The translations under genes were made by a program, and so were the position numbers. From Proteiniphilum sp. (GTDB taxonomy: Bacteria; Bacteroidota; Bacteroidia; Bacteroidales; Dysgonomonadaceae), in contig JAAYFB010000396.1 in the NCBI GenBank assembly GCA_012728465.1, forward strand, positions 1 to 5,107: a DNA stretch of 5,107 bases, given 5' to 3'. This document shows positions 1 through 5,107 of the stretch, piece after piece (position 1 is the stretch's first letter; every line of letters begins with the position of its first letter). A model generated the notes under the pieces. It was not told where the DNA came from. It made no database searches and was given only the letters and a program-made list of their open reading frames with translations.

Positions 1-15
1 TATACGGCTAAGCCA

Positions 16-90
16 TAAGATGACGTCTGTTGTCAAGCATTCTGCCCTGCCCCAAAGCGTGAAGTAATGTTATTAAATAGCGTCATCTTA
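16..90. repeat. 10-bp perfect inverted repeat, arms 16-25 and 81-90
   Basis: The arm taagatgacg (16-25) is exactly the reverse complement of cgtcatctta (81-90), and one G-T pair can extend it inward. The intervening 55 bases include a locally GC-rich patch with a tandem CTGCC (around 41-52) that stands out from the AT-rich surroundings. The distal arm contains the stop codon of the minus-strand ORF 88-339. No T-tract follows either arm, so it is not a standard intrinsic terminator. It could be the closing stem of a structured RNA or chance; I recognise no RNA family. Confidence 0.4.
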
Positions 91-339
91 ATTATAATAG
101 CCATAAATTGCATCTGCTATTTCGGGTTTCGGTACTAATTTGCACTCAATAATAGGAAAACAATATGCAAATCGCGTTTTTTCCACCAGACAACAAACGT
201 CTTTTACAACACCTTCCTCTCGGGAAACAAAAAGTGGTTCGTTATTTGTGGCTTTTGGTAGCAAAAACTTCTCAATAGCTACTTGCAAACGCATTATTGG
301 ACCCAAATGTGATCGAACAACTCTAGTATTACTTGGCAT
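88..339 (-). CDS. hypothetical 83-residue protein, unrecognised
   Basis: This is an open frame of 83 codons from an ATG at 339-337 to TAA at 90-88. An in-frame TAG lies two codons upstream, so the ATG is the only conventional start. I do not recognise the protein. It is basic in its first third, has a mixed, balanced composition, and carries four cysteines in the second half (CC around residues 49-50, then YCFP and IECK); no signal peptide or membrane segment is evident. About a quarter of third codon positions are G or C by hand count, as expected for a real AT-rich gene. A 69-codon frame on the opposite strand (140-349) has similar codon use, so composition does not decide. An imperfect promoter-like element (404-397 on this strand, CATATTTG, with TTG at 429-427) lies about 60 bases upstream. 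It may be a small gene, the remnant of a longer one, or spurious. Confidence 0.3.
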   Translation of the reverse strand: MPSNTRVVRSHLGPIMRLQVAIEKFLLPKATNNEPLFVSREEGVVKDVCCLVEKTRFAYCFPIIECKLVPKPEIADAIYGYYN

Positions 340-639
340 TAAGTGCTAAAAGTATGAATACCCTATGTGTAATTGCATAGTTAATACAAGTATGAGCAAA
401 TATGTTGCTCTCCTCTAAATATAACACAATATTAAAATATTCGCATGCTCAAGATACTACGTTTTGCTATCATAACCAATTCAATAATGTTTATATCTCC
501 GTATAATTATACATCGATCTATTTGTAAAATTCTTTTTCGAGGCAAACAAAAATATATGGTAACACCAATATTTACTGTGCAATGAACCAAATTGAAGAA
601 TTTTATTTACACATAACATTTTTTTCAAAGAGTATTGAT
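340..639. other. AT-rich intergenic region without a supported gene
   Basis: About 300 bases separate the uncertain minus-strand ORF from the lipoprotein promoter. I find no convincing coding frame, tRNA or known riboswitch. It contains a small hairpin at 394-410, two copies of the self-complementary AATATT at 428-433 and 436-441, GCATGC at 443-448, and a perfect 12-bp palindrome GTATAATTATAC at 501-512. In DNA this AT-rich, short palindromes are expected by chance, so only position and conservation could give them meaning. If the minus-strand ORF is real, this is a divergent promoter region. Confidence 0.6.
394..410. repeat. small hairpin, 6-bp arms
   Basis: GAGCAA (394-399) and TTGCTC (405-410) are perfect inverted repeats separated by five bases. 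On the minus strand the hairpin overlaps CATATTTG (404-397), which differs by one base from the Bacteroidetes -7 element. It could therefore be an operator for the minus-strand ORF, but both the ORF and the promoter are uncertain. Confidence 0.3.
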
Positions 640-647
640 TACATTTG
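640..647 (+). promoter_or_regulatory. Bacteroidetes-type -7 promoter element for lipoprotein-glmM
   Basis: TACATTTG matches the TAnnTTTG consensus of the Bacteroidetes housekeeping sigma factor exactly. The region where a -33 TTTG would lie (about 612-621) is T-rich but has no clear TTG, so the match is one-sided. Transcription would begin near 652-656, leaving a leader of roughly 30 bases to the ATG at 683. This position argues against the TTG at 635 as a start codon and suggests one promoter for both the lipoprotein and glmM. Confidence 0.55.
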
Positions 648-682
648 TAGCCTATTTATATATAATGAGACATAAAACTAAA

Positions 683-1261
683 ATGAAGAGAATAAACTAT
701 ATCTTTCTGTCACTATTAGGTTTACTGATAATAGGCACGTCGTGCAACAAACAAAAAACATATTCAGAGAGATTAAAGGATGAATCCAAGTCTATAGATA
801 AGTTTATATCTAAAAATAAACTTGTGATATTGAAAGATTTTCCTGCTGATGGAAAATTCAAAGAGAATGAATTTTTCCGTGATGTAGCCACTGGCGTATA
901 TTATAATATTATAGAAACTGGCGACACCGCTGGAGTCTATAAGCTAGATTATGGTCAAGAAGTACACATCCGATTCAAAGGATTAAGCTATTTTGCCTCC
1001 GATAAAGACACTACTAAGTATGACAATATGGACCCCATAAGAAGTCCATTTCCTGAAACATTTACATACAGAGGCCCCGTAAACATAGAGACTCGCTCGC
1101 TTTATTCTGGAACTACACCAGGATGGTTTGTACCCTTACAAAAAGTTGGACACAACGGAAGAGTGAAAATGATTATTCCATTTACTTGGGGATCTCAAAA
1201 CGAAGTACAATCCTACAATCCTACATACTACGACCTGGTAGTTTACAACTGGTATAATTAA
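683..1261 (+). CDS. DUF4827-like lipoprotein with FKBP-like C-terminal pattern
   Basis: This is a predicted exported lipoprotein of 192 residues. From the ATG at 683 it begins MKRINYIFLSLLGLLIIGTS and then Cys21, a lipoprotein signal peptide with a positive N-terminus and hydrophobic core; the lipobox (G-T-S-C) is loose, as is common in Bacteroidota. A polar, lysine-rich stretch (about 22-55) follows. The rest resembles a divergent FKBP-type peptidyl-prolyl isomerase fold: YGQEVHIRFKG at 90-100 matches the strand that opens the FKBP core, PGWFVPLQKV near 146-155 matches its tryptophan-containing helix, and VKMIIPFTWG at 161-170 matches the strand after it. I assign it to the DUF4827 family of Bacteroidales by overall likeness and by its position upstream of glmM. 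Whether it still isomerises proline bonds cannot be told; a chaperone or binding role is equally possible. The frame is open back to a TTG at 635, but that lies upstream of the -7 element; the ATG at 665 is an alternative that adds six residues. glmM follows after 29 bases, so the two are probably co-transcribed. Confidence 0.8.
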   Translation: MKRINYIFLSLLGLLIIGTSCNKQKTYSERLKDESKSIDKFISKNKLVILKDFPADGKFKENEFFRDVATGVYYNIIETGDTAGVYKLDYGQEVHIRFKGLSYFASDKDTTKYDNMDPIRSPFPETFTYRGPVNIETRSLYSGTTPGWFVPLQKVGHNGRVKMIIPFTWGSQNEVQSYNPTYYDLVVYNWYN

Positions 1262-1290
1262 AAAAACAATTTATTCATAAATAGGTTATT

Positions 1291-2670
1291 ATGACTCTTA
1301 TTAAATCCATATCGGGTATCAGAGGCACTATCGGTGGAGAAGTTGGTGACAACCTTACACCTATAGATATTGTAAAATTTGCCTCGGCTTATGCTGATTT
1401 CATAAAAAAATATTCGGGCAACCAACAACCCAAAATAGTTGTTGGACGTGATGCGCGTATTTCTGGCAAAATGGTACACAACATCATTACAGGAACTTTA
1501 GTGGCTATGGGCTGCGAAGTAATAGATGTAGGTATGGCAACTACGCCAACCACCGAAATAGCTGTAGTGAAAGAGGGAGCTTCGGGTGGTATTGTAATTA
1601 CTGCTAGCCACAACCCAAAACAATGGAACGCACTAAAGCTATTAAATAATAGAGGAGAATTTCTGAATGCTGACGAAGGAGAGGAGATACTTAAAATAGC
1701 TGACGAAGAGGCATTCGAATATGCATTAATTGATAACATAGGCTCTATAACAACAAAACAATATCTAGAAGAGCACATCAAACATGTGCTCAGCCTGGAT
1801 TTAGTTGATGTAGAAGCGATTAAAGCCGCAAATTTCAAAGTAGCTGTAGATGCTGTAAACTCAATTGGTGGCATTGCAGTTCCCGAATTATTATATGCAC
1901 TAGGAGTTAAGCAAGTATTCAAACTACACTGCCAAGCCCACGGAAACTTTTCGCACAATCCCGAACCTCTTCCCGAACACTTAACAGAACTATCGTCACT
2001 GATGAATAGCTCTAAAGCAGATGTAGGCTTTGCCGTTGACCCTGATGTGGACAGATTAGTAATATATGCCGAGAATGGTGAACCATTTGGCGAAGAATAT
2101 ACACTAGTGGCAGTGTCAGACTACATATTGGCAAATACTCCGGGCAACACGGTTTCTAACTTAAGTTCTACACGTGCACTCAGAGACGTGACGGAGAAAC
2201 ATGGAGGTAAATATTATGCTGCAGCTGTAGGCGAGGTAAATGTGGTTACCAAAATGAAAGAAGTAAATGCAGTAATTGGTGGCGAGGGCAACGGTGGTGT
2301 GATATACCCCGATAACCACTATGGGCGTGATGCACTAACAGGTATTGCACTATTCTTGTCTAAACTAGCTAAATCGGGCAAAAAAGTAAGCGAGATTAGA
2401 GATAGTTATCCAAGCTACTTTATGTCAAAACAAAAAGTAGAACTTACCGCAGACACTAACACTGACGCAATTCTGCAAAAAGTGAAAGAGTTATTTAAAA
2501 ATGAAAGCATTATCGATATTGATGGTGTAAAGATAGACTTCCCTGAGAAATGGGTGCATCTTCGCAAATCTAACACAGAGCCCATCATACGTATCTACTC
2601 AGAAGCGAAATCGCAAGAGGAAGCTAACAACTTAGGTAAACAGATAATAGATATTATACAAAGTTTTTAA
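1291..2670 (+). CDS. glmM: phosphoglucosamine mutase GlmM
   Basis: This cytosolic alpha-D-phosphohexomutase interconverts glucosamine-6-phosphate and glucosamine-1-phosphate, the step that feeds GlmU and UDP-GlcNAc for peptidoglycan and lipid A. All four family signatures are present in order in 459 residues (E. coli GlmM has 445): the phosphoserine loop TASHNP at 104-109 with catalytic Ser106; the Mg-binding loop DPDVDR at 250-255; the sugar-specificity loop GEGNGG at 331-336; and the phosphate-binding loop RKSNTEPIIR at 425-434. The N-terminal SGIRGTIGG is also typical. The sugar loop differs from the GEQSGH of classical proteobacterial GlmM and resembles the archaeal-type and Bacteroidota versions, so phosphomannomutase or phosphoglucomutase activity cannot be excluded from sequence alone. 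An in-frame TAG at 1282-1284 fixes the ATG at 1291 as the first possible start. It is the second gene of a likely two-gene operon and is followed by a strong terminator. Confidence 0.92.
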   Translation: MTLIKSISGIRGTIGGEVGDNLTPIDIVKFASAYADFIKKYSGNQQPKIVVGRDARISGKMVHNIITGTLVAMGCEVIDVGMATTPTTEIAVVKEGASGGIVITASHNPKQWNALKLLNNRGEFLNADEGEEILKIADEEAFEYALIDNIGSITTKQYLEEHIKHVLSLDLVDVEAIKAANFKVAVDAVNSIGGIAVPELLYALGVKQVFKLHCQAHGNFSHNPEPLPEHLTELSSLMNSSKADVGFAVDPDVDRLVIYAENGEPFGEEYTLVAVSDYILANTPGNTVSNLSSTRALRDVTEKHGGKYYAAAVGEVNVVTKMKEVNAVIGGEGNGGVIYPDNHYGRDALTGIALFLSKLAKSGKKVSEIRDSYPSYFMSKQKVELTADTNTDAILQKVKELFKNESIIDIDGVKIDFPEKWVHLRKSNTEPIIRIYSEAKSQEEANNLGKQIIDIIQSF

Positions 2671-2693
2671 TAATAGAAAATTGATACTAATTT

Positions 2694-2747
2694 AAAAATT
2701 ACCGTAGATTAAACTCACCATAGTGTTTTTAATTTACGGTGATTTTT
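2694..2747 (+). terminator. intrinsic terminator downstream of glmM
   Basis: Positions 2694-2713 pair with 2728-2747 over 20 bp, with two G-T pairs and no mismatches; the core is accgtagattaaa against tttaatttacggt. The loop can form a further small stem, CAC (2716-2718) with GTG (2723-2725). The 3' arm ends in six Ts (2743-2748). The A-run in the 5' arm gives a matching T-run on the other strand, so it could act in both directions, though no minus-strand gene faces it here. It begins 23 bases after the glmM stop codon. Confidence 0.85.
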
Positions 2748-2766
2748 TATTTGAATTTTAAATTGT

Positions 2767-2778
2767 TGATTGCAATCA
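2767..2778. promoter_or_regulatory. 12-bp perfect palindrome in acyltransferase leader
   Basis: TGATTGCAATCA is its own reverse complement. It lies between the glmM terminator and the acyltransferase start, 71 bases before the ATG. Just downstream, TACCTTG (2781-2787) is an imperfect match to the -7 element, so a regulator bound here would overlap the likely promoter. I do not recognise the binding protein, and the motif does not recur elsewhere in the window. Confidence 0.35.
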
Positions 2779-2849
2779 TATACCTTGATATTTAGAAGAT
2801 GCTAACACATACGACAATGAATATCTGCAAATGATAATCAAACACAGCA

Positions 2850-3743
2850 ATGGATATACAAAATAGGTTGTCAAAACTGAAAGCATCTACAACAAATGAA
2901 TGTTTTAGCAAAATGAAGGAACAACTCATCAGTAACGAAGACATAAGAAAGCTACACCCAGTCTTTGAAAAAAAGAATGGAGAAAACTACATAAAAATAA
3001 GTAGAAAAGTCACAGGCTTGGATATTGCTTGCGAAGTTTACGATAATTCGAAGCACTTAGTAGGCGTGGAGTTCACTACTGACTTGCTTGACAAATTGGG
3101 AATAGAAAGGAACGTGATTAATGGGCACATATTAGAGCAGTACAAAGATCAACCTTTCATTACTGTATCTAACCATCCCAACGGGCATGTTGATGGCATT
3201 GCACTGATAGAGACTGTTGCATCACGAGTAGAGAACTTTAAAGTGATGGTTAATTTCATCCTAGGTTTTGTTGACACAATGGAAGACAACTTCATAACAG
3301 TCAACCCATATAAAGAGAGCGATAAGAAACATATTTCTCTTTCGGGAATCAAGGAGAGTATTGCTCACATTAAAGAAGGGCATCCATTAGGCTTTTTCCC
3401 TGCAGGGTCTGTTTCTCGACTTAAACTGAGAAAAGGTAAGTTTGACATAGTGGACAGAGAGTGGCAGGAATCTGTAGTCAAACTCATTGCTAAATCAAAA
3501 GTACCCGTTATTCCAATTCATATCGACTTTAGAAATAGTTACCCATTCTATGCATCACGGTTTATACACTGGACTTTGCAAACTATGGCTTTATGTCATG
3601 AGCTTAAAAACAAGGATGGAAAGACTATGACTATAACTATAGGCGATCCGATTATGCCTGAAGAAATTAAATTATTCAAAAAGATGGATAAACTTGGGAA
3701 CTTTTTGAAAGAAAAGACATACGCATTAGCAAAAAAGGGATAA
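2850..3743 (+). CDS. PlsC-like lysophospholipid/glycerol acyltransferase family protein
   Basis: This is a 297-residue member of the lysophospholipid acyltransferase superfamily, which transfers fatty acyl groups from acyl-ACP or acyl-CoA to glycerolipid or other acceptors at the inner face of the membrane. The catalytic block is SNHPNGHVDG, with His109 and Asp115. The spacing H-x5-D matches the NHPxGxxDG subgroup rather than the classical H-x4-D. The substrate-binding block is GFFPAGSVSR at 181-190 (FPAGS in place of the FPEGTR of PlsC), and VPVIPIHI at 218-225 is the fourth family block. No hydrophobic segment long enough for a membrane span is visible, so it is probably soluble or peripheral. 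The first 85 or so residues precede the acyltransferase core and I cannot assign them. The in-frame ATG at 2817 runs into TGA at 2832, so 2850 is the first usable start. The natural acceptor is unknown; lysophosphatidate, an aminolipid or lipid A precursors are all possible. A terminator separates it from glmM; the sigma-54 activator follows after 44 bases. Confidence 0.82.
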   Translation: MDIQNRLSKLKASTTNECFSKMKEQLISNEDIRKLHPVFEKKNGENYIKISRKVTGLDIACEVYDNSKHLVGVEFTTDLLDKLGIERNVINGHILEQYKDQPFITVSNHPNGHVDGIALIETVASRVENFKVMVNFILGFVDTMEDNFITVNPYKESDKKHISLSGIKESIAHIKEGHPLGFFPAGSVSRLKLRKGKFDIVDREWQESVVKLIAKSKVPVIPIHIDFRNSYPFYASRFIHWTLQTMALCHELKNKDGKTMTITIGDPIMPEEIKLFKKMDKLGNFLKEKTYALAKKG

Positions 3744-3748
3744 TTTTG
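3741..3748 (+). promoter_or_regulatory. candidate -7 promoter element for the sigma-54 activator gene
   Basis: TAATTTTG matches TAnnTTTG exactly and begins at the acyltransferase stop codon, 39 bases before the next ATG. No TTTG sits at the expected -33 position, and the region is AT-rich, so this may be chance; read-through from the acyltransferase gene is the alternative, since no terminator lies between them. Confidence 0.35.
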
Positions 3749-3787
3749 CTATATTAGTAAATTACATATTTATATTGTATTTATTTT

Positions 3788-5044
3788 ATGGCTAAACAAA
3801 ACATTCAACAGGTTAAACAGCGCTTTGGCATCATAGGTGTATCACCCAAGATTGATAGAGCTATTGATATTGCTCTTCAAGTGGCACCCACAGACCTTTC
3901 AGTGCTCATTACTGGAGAGAGTGGAGTTGGTAAAGAAAATTTCCCGCAAATCATACACCAATATAGCCACAGGAAGCATGGACCATACTTTGCCATTAAC
4001 TGTGGGTCTATCCCAGAGGGAACTATAGACTCTGAGCTTTTTGGTCACGAAAAAGGATCTTTTACTGGAGCTATGTCCACACGTAAAGGATATTTTGAAG
4101 TAGCCGATGGTGGCACTCTATTTCTTGACGAGGTAGGAGAGCTACCATTATCCACACAAGCAAGACTATTGAGAGTTCTAGAAACTGGCGAGTTCATAAA
4201 AGTAGGCTCATCTGTAATAGAAAAAAGCAATGTAAGAGTAGTGGCTGCCACAAATTTGGATATGACATCAGCTATCGAAAAAGGAAAGTTTAGAGAAGAT
4301 CTTTTCTATCGTCTCAATTCAGTTCCCATAAGAATAGTTCCATTACGAGATAGAAAAAGTGACATCATTTTATTGTTTAAGAAGTTCTCGATTGATTGTG
4401 CCGAAAAGTATATGATGCCAGTAATAACTCTCACTGATGAGGCCATAAATCTTATGAAGGAATATAACTGGCCAGGCAATGTTCGTCAGCTTAAAAATAT
4501 TGCTGAGCAAATATCAATTATAGAGCATGAGCGTGTTATAACTTTAGAAATACTTGAAAAGTATATTCCTAAAGTAGAATCCACGTTACCCGTACTAGCA
4601 TCAAAAGCAAAAGATGCTGATTACAAATCTTTTGCTTCAGAACGCGAAATTCTTTATCAGGTATTATTCGATATGAAGAAGGATATTAATGAGCTTAAAA
4701 GGGTTGTTAATACTATCATGAGCAAAAGTGCTAATGATAGCGAAATAGACACCCCCCTACACTCGGCTATAATAACGCAAGACAATACCACCCTTACTAT
4801 ACCCTTAAAGTATGAGGAAAACAAAAAAAAGAAGCGAGTAGCAAAAAGCAAATCTGAATTACCTGATGTGCAAGATGTGACAGATATGAAAGAGCTATCA
4901 GTTTCGATAGCCAAAGAAGAAAAAAAGACATTAATACAAGCTCTTAAAAAGCATGAAGGCAAACGTAAAGCTGCTGCTAAAGAACTCGGCATCTCAGAGC
5001 GAACTTTATATAGAAAGATTAAAGAATTTAATATCGATTTATAA
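3788..5044 (+). CDS. sigma-54-dependent transcriptional activator (AAA+ plus Fis HTH, no sensor domain)
   Basis: This 418-residue bacterial enhancer-binding protein would use ATP hydrolysis to open promoters bound by RpoN (sigma-54) RNA polymerase. The AAA+ core starts almost at once (about residues 13-235): Walker A GESGVGKE at 43-50, the sigma-54 contact loop GSFTGA at 90-95, Walker B TLFLDE at 110-115, sensor I in VVAATN, the arginine-finger region FREDLFYRLN with Arg169 and Arg175, and sensor II WPGNVRQL at 228-235. There is no receiver, GAF or PAS domain in front, so activity is not set by a built-in N-terminal sensor, as in PspF. A linker follows with a probably helical stretch (about 279-311) and a basic run KKKKR at 346-350. 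The C-terminal Fis-type HTH (about 380-418) ends GISERTLYRKIKEF-. The GSFTGA variant keeps the essential Thr and is common in the Bacteroidota version of this protein. The stop codon overlaps the start of the next lipoprotein gene by one base, implying translational coupling. Confidence 0.92.
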   Translation: MAKQNIQQVKQRFGIIGVSPKIDRAIDIALQVAPTDLSVLITGESGVGKENFPQIIHQYSHRKHGPYFAINCGSIPEGTIDSELFGHEKGSFTGAMSTRKGYFEVADGGTLFLDEVGELPLSTQARLLRVLETGEFIKVGSSVIEKSNVRVVAATNLDMTSAIEKGKFREDLFYRLNSVPIRIVPLRDRKSDIILLFKKFSIDCAEKYMMPVITLTDEAINLMKEYNWPGNVRQLKNIAEQISIIEHERVITLEILEKYIPKVESTLPVLASKAKDADYKSFASEREILYQVLFDMKKDINELKRVVNTIMSKSANDSEIDTPLHSAIITQDNTTLTIPLKYEENKKKKRVAKSKSELPDVQDVTDMKELSVSIAKEEKKTLIQALKKHEGKRKAAAKELGISERTLYRKIKEFNIDL

Positions 5045-5107
5045 TGAAGAGAATATTAACCCTAATGGTAGCTTTTTCGCTATTATCAGCGTGCTCCATA
5101 TCATATA
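5044..5107 (+). CDS. lptE: LptE-like LPS-assembly lipoprotein, 5' end only
   Basis: Only the first 21 codons are in the window. They encode MKRILTLMVAFSLLSACSIS followed by Tyr, a textbook lipoprotein signal peptide: two basic residues, a hydrophobic core and the lipobox LSAC with Cys17. The CSISY after the cleavage site is how LptE-family proteins of Bacteroidota usually begin, and a sigma-54 activator directly upstream is the common arrangement in that phylum. LptE is the outer-membrane lipoprotein that plugs LptD and delivers LPS to the cell surface. The ATG overlaps the TAA of the activator gene (TAATG), so the two are probably translated from one message. With so little sequence, another lipoprotein remains possible. 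Confidence 0.7.
   Translation, partial: MKRILTLMVAFSLLSACSISY

Noticed and set aside
140..349. 69-codon plus-strand frame starting at TTG
   Set aside because: It overlaps the minus-strand ORF 88-339, has no ATG start and is Ser/Thr-rich as antisense frames often are. It is not clearly worse in codon use, so the choice between the two frames is tentative.
501..512. Palindrome GTATAATTATAC
   Set aside because: It is perfect but made almost wholly of A and T, so chance is a sufficient explanation; it is not placed next to a recognisable promoter.
548..555. TATTTTTG on the minus strand, an exact TAnnTTTG match
   Set aside because: It is over 200 bases from the only minus-strand ORF, has no well-spaced -33 element, and such strings are frequent in AT-rich intergenic DNA.
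1389..1958. 189-codon open frame on the minus strand
   Set aside because: It lies wholly inside glmM, whose four signature motifs prove the plus-strand frame, and the antisense protein is an Ala/Ser/Thr-rich shadow without a recognisable domain.
3837..4251. Out-of-frame ORFs on both strands (3837-4028 plus, 4045-4251 minus) inside the activator gene
   Set aside because: The Walker A, GSFTGA and Walker B motifs of the activator run through the same bases in the correct frame; these are shadows.
4958..4971. GG-N10-GC spacing resembling a sigma-54 promoter ahead of lptE
   Set aside because: Only the GG and GC dinucleotides fit; the TTGC half reads AAGC, and the bases encode the conserved HTH of the activator, which explains them.
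1..5107. Search for mobile elements, CRISPR arrays, tRNA or rRNA genes and riboswitches
   Set aside because: No transposase or integrase frame, regularly spaced repeats, target-site duplications, tRNA cloverleaf or known riboswitch core was seen by eye on either strand.

Overview
The window looks like a stretch of chromosome from an AT-rich member of the Bacteroidota, most likely Bacteroidales. The evidence is a DUF4827-type lipoprotein directly upstream of glmM, a sensor-less sigma-54 activator joined to an LptE-type lipoprotein start, A/T-rich ribosome binding regions without clear Shine-Dalgarno sequences, and exact matches to the Bacteroidetes -7 promoter element (TAnnTTTG) ahead of two of the genes. 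This placement rests on protein recognition by eye, not on a search.

Layout. Positions 1-640 hold no confidently assigned gene: there is one unrecognised 83-codon ORF on the minus strand (88-339), a long-range inverted repeat at its 3' end (16-90), and about 300 bases of very AT-rich DNA with small palindromes. From 640 onward all genes are on the plus strand. A promoter-like element (640-647) precedes a lipoprotein with an FKBP-like C-terminal pattern (683-1261), followed after 29 bases by phosphoglucosamine mutase glmM (1291-2670). A strong stem-loop with a T-tract (2694-2747) closes this pair. A 12-bp palindrome (2767-2778) lies in the next leader, before a soluble PlsC-like acyltransferase (2850-3743). 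After 44 bases comes a sigma-54-dependent activator with a bare AAA+ core, a linker and a Fis-type HTH (3788-5044). Its stop codon overlaps the start of an lptE-like lipoprotein gene that runs off the end (5044-5107).

How the genes fit together. Most recognisable products serve the cell envelope: GlmM makes glucosamine-1-phosphate for UDP-GlcNAc (peptidoglycan and lipid A), the acyltransferase probably handles glycerolipid or related acyl transfer, and LptE is part of the LPS export machine. The lipoprotein is probably a periplasmic or outer-membrane folding-type protein. The sigma-54 activator is the only regulator and is translationally coupled to lptE, which suggests, but does not prove, a link between sigma-54 and envelope biogenesis. 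I see no mobile element, CRISPR array, tRNA or rRNA, and no clear evidence of a wholly new system. The least explained part is the first 640 bases.
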